Shown piece after piece: positions 22,987 through 35,642 of a stretch of 64,000 bases of DNA (its first letter is position 1; every line of letters begins with the position of its first letter). The DNA lies in NCBI RefSeq assembly GCF_029168945.1, contig NC_083603.1, forward strand, positions 17,608,001-17,672,000, in the 5' to 3' direction. A program made the translations under genes and the position numbers. The stretch comes from Cannabis sativa. Lineage: Eukaryota; Streptophyta; Magnoliopsida; Rosales; Cannabaceae. Under the pieces are notes generated by a model. The model was not told the origin of the DNA. It saw only the letters and a program-made list of their open reading frames with translations, and made no database searches.

Positions 22987-23483
22987 ACCCGAGAACCCTC
23001 ATGGGTTCTTACTCTATTAGCCACAGTCACACTGGTCTTATGATCCGACTATGTTTGCTCCTCGTTAAGGAACTCACGTCCCTATTGCATATGATGCATG
23101 CATGGTTTTCACGTGGGCACGGTACCTAAAACCACTCAGGTGGTTGTGCATGGCCAGGGAAAAATTTTGAGCTAACATGCATATGATTTTGACGTCTATC
23201 GCCAGGTTTTAAGATTAGAATCTGAGCTCACATGTTGTGAACATTACATAGGTACAATTTTTTTTACGTAAAATAATTTCATAAAATAAATTACATAAAT
23301 TTTTTTACCCAAATTAACTTACATTATTTTTTACAAATAATAACAACACAACTTACACCCAATTATGCCTTATAATTAACGATTCATCACCTCTCATACA
23401 TTCACAATAATATAACCATCCATTCACATACATATCACATATATATAAATGCATAAAACCCACACAGCATTTAATGTATACAC
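22987..23483 (-). other. Leader of the minus-strand Copia element, middle part
   Basis: Continuation of the sequence left of element 1. 22987-23200 is mixed-composition, 23250-23483 AT-rich. No frame looks coding. It ends at the target site TACAC of the next solo LTR and resumes at 25376. Confidence 0.45.
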
Positions 23484-25370
23484 TGTTGGAAATATTTTAC
23501 CAGGATCTGGATTTACTAACAAGTATGTTTCATTAACATCCTAATATGAATTTTAAAACAATGAAATAAGCACATATAAAGTTTAGTAAACCTTACATTG
23601 GGTGCAGCGGAATATAATGACTCCTTCCGTTCAGATCTCTAGCCCTTGATTCCTTTCTGTAGCAGAGCATCACCAAGATCTGAACCTGGATCTCTTTCTC
23701 TCCTTCCTTTAATGCTGATTCTCCTTCTTGTTGTTTGGAATCTCCTACAGTCTTACACACTATGATTGAGATACCACTTAATGTGTGTGGGCACTCACTC
23801 ATTCACTCAACGTTCGAAATTGAAGAGGAAAAGAGAAGGGAAGTGGCTTCGGCTATAGCTAAAAGAATAGGAGGCTCAAATTTCATCTGACAAAGTTAAC
23901 AAAAGTTAAGTGTGAATGAGAGCCATCACTATCTATTTATAAGTAACCACCTAGGTTTAAGTTAGAATTATTTGGCATTAAAATAATGAAAAAATAAATG
24001 ATAAAAGCCTATAAGAGTGGCCGGCCATGGGATTTGGATAATGGACCTCACTTATGCAATTTTGCTGTTTTATCATTTCTGCATCTCATTTTCTCAAAAC
24101 GCCAATTTTCCAATTCAACCATTTAAATGCCAATTCCTATTATTTAATAACTAAAAATTAATTATTAAATAATATTTTATTTAATATATTTATTAATTAG
24201 ACAAATAAAGTCTCTTAATTAATAAATAAAACCTAGAATCTCTTTTCTTACAATTTTGCCCTTGCTTAGTGAAAATTCATAAACTAGACATAGTCTAACT
24301 TTAGAATTATAATTGATGAATCAAAATCAATTAACTGAGTCTTACAAGCAGTATGGTCTCAACAAGTATGAGGACCATGGGCCTATATTTCCGAGCTTCC
24401 AATAAGTCGAACCGAATTTACCAAGTAAATTCCTTAACTTATTAATTCCTTATTGAATCCACACTTAGAACTTGGAATTGCACTCTCAGTCATATAGAAC
24501 GCTCTATAAGTTCGACGATATAGATATGTCATTAGTTATCCATTGTTATAATCCTAATTTGATCAATGACCCTCTAATAGATGATCTACATTGAATAGGA
24601 ACTAAATTACCGTTACACCTTCAATGTATTTTATCCTTAAAACACTTAGCTCCGTATAAATGATATTTCAGCAAAGTGAAATGAGATCTCCACCATTTAT
24701 CTCTGTTTAGCCAAGCTCGAAGGATATCATCTATTCACTTCTAAATTCCTATAGAAGTTATAAACTCCATATTTATGTTAGCGCTCCCACTCAATTATAC
24801 TATCATGTTCCCAAAATGTACGTATCACCCTGACCCAAAAGTAGGCTTAACTAACAAATCAAAGAATATGTATAATACTCTTGAGATCGAACCTAAACAT
24901 ATCAGGATTAAGATCATTTGATCTAGGATCAACAAGTGATATTGAATTGAATAGATATTACGGTAAATTTTAATATCTCTAATCAAAGTTCAATATCGGT
25001 CCCTTCCGATGTATACTCCATACATCCGATACTGGTAAACTTTGCCAATGCCCTAGAAAGGACATAACACTTATCCAAGGTGTAAGAATACCTATCGCTG
25101 ATTATACCATGCCAGTCTAAATCTAGTGTTCCGACAAATCAGGGAATAAACTTTCAAACACATAATTAAGATTATATTCCACTGTGCTGACAACACTATA
25201 ATCATTAACAAATTCATATGTTCTGGACTTAAATAGAATTCATACATTATATATATAATCATGAAATAAATCATGTGAACCATGCAACATAAAATGTTAT
25301 TTCTGATCTTTATTAATAAGTAAATCTGATTATATTGAAATGAGTTTTATTTAGGGCATAAAACCCAACA
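23484..25370 (-). mobile_element. Solo LTR of the TGTTGGG family, minus strand
   Basis: 1,887 bp, beginning TGTTGGAAATATTTTACCAG and ending GGGCATAAAACCCAACA on the plus strand, i.e. the reverse complement of the element 1 LTR type. It is flanked by the perfect duplication TACAC (23479-23483 and 25371-25375). No internal sequence remains, so it formed by recombination between two LTRs. It belongs with the copies at 28143 and 57101 in a diverged subfamily. The TATA box (reverse of 'ctatttataag', about 23931) is still visible. Confidence 0.93.
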
Positions 25371-25387
25371 TACACATTCATGGAACT

Positions 25388-25400
25388 GCTCTTCATACCA
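25388..25400 (-). other. Primer-binding site of the minus-strand Copia
   Basis: On the minus strand, TGGTATGAAGAGC follows two bases after the LTR end. It is close to the canonical Copia initiator-Met-tRNA site TGGTATCAGAGC. This fixes the LTR boundary at 25403 and the transcription direction (leftwards). Confidence 0.6.
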
Positions 25401-25402
25401 AT

Positions 25403-27268
25403 TGTTCGTTTTATAGTACTAAATCAGGTATGCAGCGGAAGAGTTTCATATTATGTGATTATTATTGTACCATAGCCTAAAAGATCTCCAGATGTGTGTA
25501 CATTAAATCAAAACAATAAATAGTAAGTTTGTATTAATTACATCTTGAAGCCTATTAGGATATCCTCAAAACTTCTCGTATGTTGTATTCCTTAATCCAA
25601 ATAATGCAATTTAAACTCACACCAGTGTCTTCCAAATCGATTCACCACACACAAAGAATAGTGTAGACTATTAGGATAAATTGTATAGGTTTGTTCTTGT
25701 TGAGTTCTCAACACATGAGCAAGAACAAATGAGAAAAAAAAATCAATTTCCTTTTTCTCTCTCTCTCTCTCTATAATTTTGAAAATTTCAATGTCAGGTT
25801 AATTGTCCTAATTTCTCAAATTAGACTTCTATTTATATTATTTAAATCTATTTAATTAAATAATATTTAATTGTTTAAATAAATATCTATAATTGAATTC
25901 AGTTACTAATATTTATGAGAATCTCTCAAATACTTGAGAGAATATCTCAACAATCTTGAAATATCTATAACCACTAAATTAGATATTTACCTAATTAAAT
26001 TAATTAAATAATTAATTAACCCAAAAAAAACTCCAGAGGGACATGACATAGGTGTAGGTGCCTACCTTGTTGTTTAGAACAAGGTTGGTGTCTTTTGTCC
26101 TGACAACTTTTGTCTTGACAATTTTTGTCTTTTTCCTATTTGATTAATTTGAAAAAAATTAATTATTTATTAAAAAAATAAATAATTACTATTTTTCCAA
26201 TTCAAAATATATTTTTCCAAACATCATTATACTACTCTTTATCCCTACTCTTGACATTGTTTCAAGGTGGCGATTCGGGGACCATGGACCCATAATTCTA
26301 AGCTCCAATAAACTAGATTAGTTATTGAGTCTCATCAACCAAATAATTCTTGTTTATTAATTTCATGATTACTCCGCTATAAATATGAAATTGAACTCTT
26401 AGTAATTATAGAATTATATTTACTAAGTTTTACCTGCAATGTCCATTGATATCAATTCTAGTGATTAGCCCTCCATGTGTTGGTTCGTAATTAGTTTTGG
26501 TAAAATTACTATTTTACCTTTCTAATTACTTCTTTATTGTTTAGTACCATTAATTCACTAGTGGAAGTATAATTTAGATCCCATCTAAATTTGTGCACAA
26601 CATTTCAGTTCTAGAATTAACACTTAAAGGTAACAAACATTCGATCCGTTAGGAAAGTCAGGATTCTATAATTATAAACCATGTTCCCATCCATCCACAT
26701 TATTAGATTCCCCAAATAGAAGTCGTAAGAATCATTTTCTTTGAGAAACTTTCACGACTGAATCAAAGAAACTAATAACATGAACAGGAGTTCATGATAA
26801 CTCAAGATTTAAGTTGATCTACTATTGATCATCGTTATGTTATGAATTTGGTTTTTATGATAAACGACATGTTAATAAAGACAACTTTATTCATATCGGT
26901 CCTTGTCATATATAATCTTTATTATATACATCACCTTCACTTCGATGTCATACTACATCCGTAATCTGAATCTAGATTACTATCATCGAAGAACGAGCAT
27001 CAGTGAACTGTACTAGCAACCATTTATTAAAGATTCCATAACTTTAATATGTTACTAATTATTTTATTCATATGTAAATGGTCTTAGTTCTCGTACAACT
27101 ACAATCCATAACCTCATATATGAATAATGATTTTTTTTTTTATATTTAATATAAATTATTCAATAATAATATTAATAACTTAACATTCATACATATATCA
27201 AACATTCAACTCTTTATTTAATAATTAGAAAATATCATTATAGGATTTTTAGGGCATATACCCTAACA
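25403..27268 (-). repeat. 5' LTR of a minus-strand Copia element
   Basis: Read on the minus strand it begins TGTTAGGGTATATGCCCTAA (27268) and ends AAAACGAACA (25403), 1,866 bp. The LTR differs from the TGTTGGG family apart from short conserved phrases near the ends. It contains a (CT)n microsatellite at about 25754-25772. The primer-binding site next to it shows that this is a 5' LTR. Its internal region should extend left and is probably the decayed gag-pol at 5558-7935, now 17 kb away because of nested insertions. Its 3' LTR is not in the window. Confidence 0.75.
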
Positions 27269-28142
27269 AAACATGTGTCGTTGGGCAATCACTAGCCCAG
27301 CGTCCTCAAACAATGAATCTACCTATTACTTTCACAGTGGATGACGACCGACACATGCCCTTTCCCATAATGACCCCTTGGTGATTAAAGCCCAAATAGC
27401 CAACAAGTGAGTTTCTAGGGTTCTGGTGGATAAAGGAAGCTCAATGAACATTCTATTTAAGTTTGCATTTTAGGCAATTGGGCTCACAAAGGTAGACTTT
27501 TCACCTTGTCCTATCTAGCTGTAAGGCTTCAATTGGAACACTTTGATGCCAAAGGGGAAGATCCAACTCCCTGTCACCCTTAAAGGAGAAAACAATATTC
27601 GTGCCTTCAAACATTGAACTTTTGCTGTGGTGGATTGTCCCATGGAGTACAACAAAATACTAGGACGTCTAGTCCTAGTAGACTTTGGAGCAGTAACTTC
27701 CATAAAGCATCTATGTATAAAATTTCCATGCGACAATGGATGCATTAGAGTGGTTAAGGGTGACTAGTAGAGCGTGAGGAGTTGTTATAACGTCTATGTC
27801 TGGACTATGCTTGTGGTGCGGGAAGAGGCACCTATTTCTCCTGGAGTGGAGACTCAAGCAGAAGTTGAAGCCATCTGGGAGGACTTTGAAGACGAATTAG
27901 GCCCCTGTGTGGGGACTAAAAGAAGTACTGAACCAATGAAGGATGTAGAAGAGGCCAGCATCTGCGATGTAGACCCCACCAAGACCATCAAGGTGGGAAG
28001 AAATTTGCCTCCAACAGTGATAGAATCATGAACACTGTCAAGAAGAATTAGGATGTGTTGGCATGGAGCCATTCTAATATGAGAAGGATTGATCGAAACA
28101 CTATTTTTCATGCTTTGAACATCAATGAAGACGCGACACGAG
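27269..28142 (+). pseudogene. Tat/Retand-type Ty3 protease and pre-RT region
   Basis: In shifting frames this encodes the aspartic protease of a Tat-lineage Ty3 element: ITFTVDD, VLVDKGSSMNILF (27420-27460), then VVDCPMEYNKILGR and DFGAVTS. The active-site triad reads D-K-G instead of D-T/S-G, and there are several stops, so it is dead. 27774-28142 is the acidic linker before RT, open for 85 codons, where a glutamate-rich segment is followed by KVGRNLPPTV. After removal of the next solo LTR and one ACGAG copy, the RT frame runs on in phase at 30006. Confidence 0.75.
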
Positions 28143-30000
28143 TGTTGGAAATATTTTACCAGGATCTAGATTTACTACCAAGTATGTTTTATTAATATCC
28201 TAATATGAATTCTAAAATAATGAAATAAACACATAAGAGTTTAAGAAAACCTTACATTGGGTGCAGCGGGATATAATGACTCCTTCCATTCAGATCTCTA
28301 GCCCTTGATTCTTTTCTGTAGCGGAGCATTATCAAGATCTGAATTTAGATCTCTTTCTCTCCTTCTTGTTGGTTGATTTTCCACAGTCTTACATACTATG
28401 ATTGAGGTACCACTTGATGTGTGTGGGCATTACTCTATCACTCAAGGATTTCGAAAATTCAAAGAGAAGAAAAGAGAGACAAAAGTGGCGGTTCAGGAAT
28501 TCTCTCTGAAAAGAATGAGATGCAATTGTGTGTTGTTTCTTGAAGCCAATACTTTCTATTTATAGAATTCCTTCTAGGTTTAGGTTAGAATTGTATGGCA
28601 TTAAAATAATGAAAAATTAAAATAGTAAAAGCCTATGCATAGTGGGCGGCCAGATAAGGAAATTGGGCCTCACTTTGTAACTTTCCCATTTTGTTATTTT
28701 TCATTTCCATTTTCTCAAAAATGCCAATTTTCCAATTTAACCATTCAAATGCCAATTCTAATTATTTAATAACTTAAAAATAATTATTAAATAATATTGT
28801 CATTTAATATATTTATTAATTTAGACATATAAAGTATCTTAATTAATAAATAAACCTAGAATCGTTTTTTTTTTTTACAATTTCGCCTTTGCTTAGTGAA
28901 AATTCATAAAGTAGACATAGTCTAACTTTAGAATTTTAATTGATTAATTAAAATCAATTAACTGAGTCTTACAAGCAGTATGGTCTCAACTAGTATGGGG
29001 ACCATGGGTCTATATAACCGAGCTTCCAATAAGTTGAACCGAATTTACCAAGTAAATTCCCTAACTTATTAATTCCTTATTGAATCCACTCTTAGAACTT
29101 GGAATTGCACTCTCAGTCATATAGAACGCTCTATATGTTCCACGATATAGATACGCCATTAGTTATCCATTGTTATAATCCTAATTTGATTAATGATCCT
29201 CTATATAGATGATTTACACTGTAAAGGGATTAAATTACCGTAACACCCTACAATGTATTTTATCCTTAAAACACTTAACCCTATATAAATGATATTTCAA
29301 CTAAGTAAAATGAGTACTCCACCATTTATTTTTGTTTGGTTAAGCTCGAAGGAAATCATCCTTTACTTTCTATTCGCCAGATAGAAGCTATAGATTCCAT
29401 ATTTATGTTAGCGCTCCCACTCAATTGCACTACCGTGTTCCCAAAATGTACGTATCACCCTGACCCAAAAGTAGGCTTAACTAACAAATCAAAGAACACG
29501 AATAACACTCTTGAGATTGAACCTAACCATATCAGGATTAAGATCATTTGATCTAGGATCAACAGGTGATATTGAATTGAACAGATATTACGGTAAATTC
29601 TAATATATCTAATCAAAGTTCAATATCGGTCCCTTCCGATGTATACTCCATACATCCGATACTGGTAAACTTTTCCAATGTCCTGGAAAGGACATAACAC
29701 TTATCCAAGGTGTAAGAATACCTATCGCTGATTATACCATGTCAGTCTAAATCCAGTGTTCTGACAAATCAGGGAATAAACTTTCGAACATATAATTAAG
29801 ATTATATTCCACTGTGCTGACAACACTATAATCTTTAACAAATTCATATGTTCTGGACTTAAATAGAATTCATACATTATATATATAATCATGAAATAAA
29901 TCATGTGAACCATGCAAGATAAAATATTATTTCTGATCTTTATTAATAAGAAAATCTGATTATATTGAAATTGGTTTTATTTAGGGCACAAAACCCAACA
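28143..30000 (-). mobile_element. Solo LTR of the TGTTGGG family inserted in Tat RT
   Basis: 1,858 bp, starting TGTTGGAAATATTTTACCAG and ending GGGCACAAAACCCAACA. It is flanked by the perfect duplication ACGAG (28138-28142 and 30001-30005). Excision restores the reading frame of the Tat reverse transcriptase across the site. It belongs to the subfamily of 23484-25370 and 57101-58963. Confidence 0.93.
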
Positions 30001-30005
30001 ACGAG

Positions 30006-30249
30006 TTCACCAAAAGCGGAGAGCAATAGATCTGGTAAGAGAAGAAGTAGTGAAAGCGGAAGTGGGCAAGCTAACAACGAATGACTTGCTCCAGGAAGTA
30101 TTGTATCCCATTTGGCTGCCCAATTTGGTTTCGGTCCCTAAGCCCAATGACACATGGAGAATGTGCATTGACTTCACGGACCTCAACAAGGCCTGTTCCA
30201 AAGACTGCTTCCCTCTTCCACAAATAGATCAGATGGTGGATGCCAACTC
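30006..30249 (+). pseudogene. Tat/Retand-type Ty3 reverse transcriptase, N-terminal part
   Basis: An open stretch with Ty3 RT landmarks: HQKRRA, VREEVVKAEVGKL, PIWLPNLVSVPKPN, then TWRMCIDFTDLNKAC and FPLPQIDQMVDA. These are the conserved fingers of Tat-clade RT. The frame is cut at AACTC by element 2 and continues at 44442, where it resumes in phase. Confidence 0.85.
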
Positions 30250-32140
30250 TGTTGGGTTTTATGCCCTAAATAAAACTCATTTCAATATAATCAGATTTAC
30301 TTATTAATATAGATCAGAAATAACATTTAATGTTGCATAGTTCACATGATTTATTTCATGATTATATGTACATAATGTATAAATTCATCTGAAATCCTTT
30401 TCACATACTTGATCCTTTTTATTGTGCCGTCAACACATTGGAAAGTAAACATGACTATGTGAATAAAGTTTCCTAGATTTATCAGACACAGGGTTTTACT
30501 GATATGATAATCTACAACAAGAGTTTACTTGTATTTGGAGAAATACTATGTTCTTTCCAGAGCATTGGTTAAAGTAAAGCTCAGGTTGGATGCATGGAGT
30601 ATGTATTGGAAGGGACCGATATTGAACTTTGACTTAGATTTATTAAACTTACCGTAATATCTATTCAAGTCAATATCGCCAAGTTGATCCTAGATCAAAT
30701 GTTCTTAATCCTGTTATGATTAGGCTCAATCTTGAAAGGCTATTCGTGTTCTTTGATTTGTTAGTTAAGCCTACTTTTAGGTCAGGGTAATACGTATATT
30801 TTGGGAACACGGTAGTGCAATTAAGTGGGAGCGCTAGCATAAACATGGAATCTATAGCTTCTATCTGGCGAATAGTAAGCAAAGGATGATCTCCTTCGAG
30901 CTTGACCAAACGAACATAAATGGTGGAGTACTCATTTCACATAAGCTGAAATATCATTTATACGGGGTCAAGTGTTTTAAGGAATAAATACATTGTAGGG
31001 TGTAACGGTAATTTAATCCCTTTACAGTGTAGATCATTCATATAGAGGATCATTGATCACATTAGGATTATAACAATGGATAACTAATGATGTGTCTATA
31101 TGGTGGAACATATAGAGCATTCTATATACTGAGAGTGCAATTCTAAGTTCTATGCGTGGATTCAACGAAGAATTAATAAGTTAGTGAATTTTAGTGCTAA
31201 ATTCTTGATCTACTTATTGGAAGCTCGGTCATATAGACCCATGGTCCCCCCACTAGTTGAGATAATATTGCTTGTAAGACTCATGTAATTGGTTTTGATT
31301 AATCAATTATAATTCTCAAATTAGACTATGTCTATTTGTGAATTTTTCACTAAGTAAGGGCGAAATTGTAAAGAAAGAGTTATAGGGGCATATTTGTTAA
31401 TTATGATACTTTGTATGGTTCAATTAATAAATATGATAAATGACAATATTATTTAATAATTATTTATAGTTATTAAATAGTTAGAATTGACATTTAAATG
31501 GTTGAATTAGAAAATTGGCATTTTTGAGAAAATCAGATGCAGAAAAGATAAAACTGCAAAATTGCAAAAAGTGAGGCCCAAATCCACTAGTATAGGGCCT
31601 GCCACTTTTGTAGGAAATTTAAACTGATTTTTTCATTATTTTAATGCCAAATAATTCAAACCTAACCCTAGTGGAATGCTATAAATAGATAGTGAATGCT
31701 TCAGGAAAATTACACTTTTCTTCAGACTTTCTGAATCAGAAAAAACTGAGCCTTCTCTCTCCCTATCTTTAGCTGACCACTCTCTCTCTTTTTTCTTGAT
31801 AATTTCGAAATCCTTAGTGTATGAGTAGTGCCCACACACATCAAGTGATACCTCAATCATAGTGAGGAAGATCGTGAAGAAAGATCATCAGCAAAAGGAG
31901 ATTCAGCATCAAGGATTCAGAGAAAGAGATCCAGGTTCAGATATTGATAATGCTCTGCTACAGAAAGGAATCAAGGGCTAGATATCTTAACGGAAGGAGT
32001 CATTATATTCCGCTGCACCCAATGTAAGATTTCTTAAACTTTATATGTGTTTATTTTATCGTTTTAGAAAGTTCATATTTAGGATGTTAATAAACATACT
32101 TGTGAGTAGATCTAAGATCCTGGTAAAATAATTTCCAACA
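30250..32140 (+). repeat. 5' LTR of element 2
   Basis: 1,891 bp, TGTTGGGTTTTATGCC to TTTCCAACA. It has the same length as the 3' LTR. The TATA box is at 31680-31688 and the primer-binding site TGGCCTCAGAGC follows at 32143-32154. Confidence 0.95.
31680..31688 (+). promoter_or_regulatory. TATA box in the 5' LTR of element 2
   Basis: TATAAATAG at the same LTR position as in element 1 (12185). Confidence 0.6.
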
Positions 32141-32142
32141 AC

Positions 32143-32154
32143 TGGCCTCAGAGC
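32143..32154 (+). other. Primer-binding site of element 2
   Basis: TGGCCTCAGAGC, two bases after the LTR. It differs from the Met-tRNA complement TGGTATCAGAGC at two positions. Confidence 0.65.
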
Positions 32155-32433
32155 CATGGTAATTGATTTACTTGCAAGAAATTTGGACTTTAAAACGATT
32201 GTTTGTATGTTCTTTGGATGGTATCATGTTGTATTGAGTGTTATTTGATGATTGATTGATGTTTGTGAAATTTTCGTGAAAAATAATTGGGATTTCGTTT
32301 CTGGAATTATTTTTATTGGATAGTATGGAAAAAATTAAGCAAGTTAGCCTTTTACAGAACTCAATTTGGATGTTATTTGAATTAGTTATGATTTTTTGAA
32401 GATTTGACAAAATCGGGGCTCTGCTGATATTTC

Positions 32434-34116
32434 ATGAGACAAAGGCGTTGGTTGGAATTAGTAAAGGACTATGATTGTGAGATCCTCTATCATCCCGGAA
32501 AAGCCAATGTAGTGGCCAATGCCCTGAGCAGAAAGGGTCCCGGGCAAGTAGCTAGCATAGTTCAGATCTCACCTCAGCTAGCAGAGGATATGGTTAGATC
32601 CAGCATTGAGTTTGTGGTAGGTCAGCTTCACAACTTAACGCTGCAATCTGATCTATTGGAAAGAATAAAGGTCGCTCAGATGACAGATCCGGAGTTAGTG
32701 AAGATCCGAGATGAGGTATTGGCTGGTCAAGCCAAAGACTTTTCAGTGTCAGACGGTGGGATGCTTTTGTATAAAGCCAGGGTTTGTGTTCCGAACAGTG
32801 TGGAACTTAGAAATGAGATCTTTGAGGAGGCTCATTCTACTCCATATTCTCTGCATCCCGGCACCACCAAGATGTACCAAGATTTGAAACCGTACTTCTG
32901 GTGGAGTGGTATGAAGAAGAATTTGGTAGAATTCGTATCGAGATGCCTCACTTGTCAGCAGATCAAGGCTGAACATCAGAGACCAGCAGGGTTGTTGCAG
33001 CCTCTAACCCTACCAGAATGGAAATGGGAGGATATTACGATGGATTTTGTGGTCGGGTTACCTAGGACCACGGGTTTGCATGATTCCATCTGGGTAGTGG
33101 TGGACAGATTTACGAAATCTGCTCATTTTCTTCCGGTCAGAACAACATTTACAGTGGATCAGTTGGCAGAGTTATATGTCAGGGAGATAGTGAGACTTCA
33201 CGGGGTACCGAAGTCTATAGTTTCGGACAGGGATCCGAAATTCACCTGCAAATTTTGGCAAAGTTTGCAACGGGCAATGGGTACGAAGCTGAAATTCAGT
33301 ACAGCATTTCATCCTCAGACAGATGGTCAGTCCGAAAGGACAATTCAGATATTGGAGGATATGTTGAGAGCCTGTGTTATGGACTTCGAAGGCTCATGGA
33401 GTAAGTATCTACCATTGATAGAATTCTCTTACAACAACAGTTATCAGAGTACGATAGGGATGGCTCCCTATGAACTGTTGTACGGTAGGAAATGTAGATC
33501 CCCTATCCACTGGGATGAGACAGGGGAGAGGAAATACCTAGGTCCGGAGTCAGTTCAGCGGAGCAATGAGGCAATAGAAAAGATAAAAGCTAGAATGCTT
33601 GCCTCACAGAGCAGACAGAAGAGTTACGCAGATCCGAAACGTAGAGATGTTGAGTTCCAAGTAGGGGACCATGTGTTTTTGCGAGTATCTCCGATGAAGG
33701 GGATCAAACGTTTCGGGAAAAGAGGCAAGTTATGCCCTAGGTTTACAGGACCTTTCGAGATTCTCGAGAAGATAGGTCAAGTGGCATATCGGTTAGCATT
33801 GCCTCCAGCCTTATCAGCAGTGCACAACGTATTCCATGTCTCAATGTTGAGAAAATACGTTTCAGACCCCTCTCATATACTCAGTTATGAGGGTCTTCAG
33901 CTTCAACCAGACATGACCTATGAGGAACAGCCAGTGCAGATCCTGGATAGAAAGGATAAAGTCCTTCGGAATAAGACCATAGCATTGGTCAAGGTTCTCT
34001 GGAGAAACAGTAAGGTGGAAGAAGCCACCTGGGAGCTAGAGTCAGATATGCGAGCTCAATATCCAGAGTTATTCAGGTTAGATTTCGGGGACGAAATCCT
34101 TTTAAGGGGGGGATAG
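32434..34116 (+). CDS. Tekay-type Ty3 chromovirus pol, C-terminal part (RNase H end, integrase, chromodomain)
   Basis: An open frame of 560 codons, the 3' part of a Ty3 polyprotein. Residues 1-34 are the RNase H end, where the usual ADALSRK reads ANALSRK (Asp to Asn at residue 29). The integrase zinc finger uses H134, H141, C171 and C174. The catalytic core carries D204 (TMDFVVG), D265 (SDRDPKF) and E301 (GQSERT), all present. A GPY/F-like module lies at about 433-470 (FTGPFEIL, VAYRLALP, FHVSMLRKY). A chromodomain-like tail spans 498-548 (VQILDRK, VLWRN, EEATWELE). The first ATG is internal to the original polyprotein: gag, protease and RT were lost at the junction with element 2 at 32431-32434. 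The 3' LTR starts two bases after the stop. It has no promoter of its own, so it is a 5'-truncated retroelement, not a host gene. Confidence 0.93.
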   Translation: MRQRRWLELVKDYDCEILYHPGKANVVANALSRKGPGQVASIVQISPQLAEDMVRSSIEFVVGQLHNLTLQSDLLERIKVAQMTDPELVKIRDEVLAGQAKDFSVSDGGMLLYKARVCVPNSVELRNEIFEEAHSTPYSLHPGTTKMYQDLKPYFWWSGMKKNLVEFVSRCLTCQQIKAEHQRPAGLLQPLTLPEWKWEDITMDFVVGLPRTTGLHDSIWVVVDRFTKSAHFLPVRTTFTVDQLAELYVREIVRLHGVPKSIVSDRDPKFTCKFWQSLQRAMGTKLKFSTAFHPQTDGQSERTIQILEDMLRACVMDFEGSWSKYLPLIEFSYNNSYQSTIGMAPYELLYGRKCRSPIHWDETGERKYLGPESVQRSNEAIEKIKARMLASQSRQKSYADPKRRDVEFQVGDHVFLRVSPMKGIKRFGKRGKLCPRFTGPFEILEKIGQVAYRLALPPALSAVHNVFHVSMLRKYVSDPSHILSYEGLQLQPDMTYEEQPVQILDRKDKVLRNKTIALVKVLWRNSKVEEATWELESDMRAQYPELFRLDFGDEILLRGG

Positions 34117-35229
34117 TTGTAAAGCCCGCTTAGTTAATTTGGAAATTAGCAGTTATTTATGTTTAATCATGAAATTATTTATAGCTATTTAAATAATCTA
34201 TGGTACTGTTATTTATGGAATTCAGAAATGCATGATTATGTCATCAGTAGTTTTTATATTTCGCATTTCCGGTGTCCGGTATTTTGGAACTCGGTGTTTG
34301 GCTCAGTAGAAATCACAACTTAGTATGTTAGTATTTTGGGGACGGGTTTTAGACATTGGGAATGTCGGGAATGGCCGGGAATTTAGAATGTCCCAAAAAT
34401 ACCCCTTTAGTATGATTTTCATGGTTTTATGGTGGAGGGGCAAAATGGTCTTTTTGCCCCATTAGTGCTTTGTCTTATATGAGTTTATTAAATGAAGTAA
34501 ATGTTTATTTTATGCATGTTATTTGGCTGAAAGAAATTAGTGTTTAAAGATTCCTTTTTACTCATTTTTTTCATTCAACTTAGAAAATAGAAAAAAATTT
34601 CAAAAAGGCTCTCTCTTTTCCTCTCTTTCTCTCTCGGCTGGTAGGGTGATTCTAGGGCTGGAATTTCTGAATTTTCAAGCTATTTCTATTGCATTCTAAG
34701 TGTTCTTCATCCTTGGTAAAGTCTCTAAACTTTTCCTTTTATAATTCAAGAAAATGTGTGAAAATGTGATGATGCATGTTTGATTTTAATGTGATTCTTG
34801 CTGCTGTGAATTGAGGTTAGTTTCAGAGGTTTAAGCTTGTTAGATTAGGGTTATTTAAAGTTGTTTTGATGCATGATTATTAGGTTGAGCAAGCCATAAC
34901 TTTTTATATGCAAATATGTGATTTTTGGAGATGAATTGTGTAATCTGTTGCTGGGTTATTGTTGAGGTTTTTGTTTGATTTCAGAAGCTATTTCAAGCTT
35001 ATTTGGGTAGAATTAACTAGGTTTGGATGCATGTTTGTGGGAATTGCTCAAGCTTGAGTTTAGAACTCAAAGCTTGAGCTTTAATGGTGAATTTTGCCTC
35101 TGTGTTTTCTGGGTAGTTTTGAGGCCTTAGATTTGTTCTTTGGGGTGTTTAGAACAGGTCTGGATAGTTTGGTACCAATTGGGGTTGAATTGGTCGAGTT
35201 ATGAATTTTTGATGTTGCTGCCTGCGAAG

Positions 35230-35301
35230 AACCGGAATTCCGGTTGTGCATCCGGAATTCCGGATGGGGGTCCTGAATTTCCCAGAACCGGAATTCCGGT
35301 T
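35230..35301 (+). repeat. Three GGAATTCC-centred palindromes in the Tekay LTR
   Basis: AACCGGAATTCCGGTT at 35230-35245 and 35286-35301, with TCCGGAATTCCGGA at 35251-35264 between them. All are perfect palindromes. The nested solo LTR of element 1 has AACCGGCTAGCCGGTT instead, at the homologous position. Confidence 0.85.
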
Positions 35302-35642
35302 GGGCAACCTGGCCTACCTATTGGGGGATTTTTCAGAACCCTAGTTTTCCTCGTTTTTATGTTTTTAGGGGTATTGCCATGCTTTTTATCGATAGGGAAA
35401 CTTTTAGTTCCTAGTTTTAGTCCCTGGGAAGTGATTTAGCGTGTCACTTATAGCGTTGTGATTTTTATGGTTTAGGAGCCAGTAATCCGCCGCTCAGCTT
35501 CAGTTCCAGTCAGGTTGACCGGCACACCTGAAATCGGAATCCAGGTACGATTAGTATAACAACATGCATATGTGGATTACATGTTTAGCGAGCATGTAGG
35601 AAGCCTATTAGATTACATTAGTTGTATGTTGGCTTCGAACCA

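Noticed and set aside
27774..28031. Open 85-codon frame with acidic composition considered as a host gene
   Set aside because: It lies between protease and RT of the Tat-type element in the correct orientation, so it is the pol linker.
32749..32976. Antisense 75-codon frame inside the Tekay pol
   Set aside because: It lies antisense to conserved integrase coding sequence, so it is a shadow.
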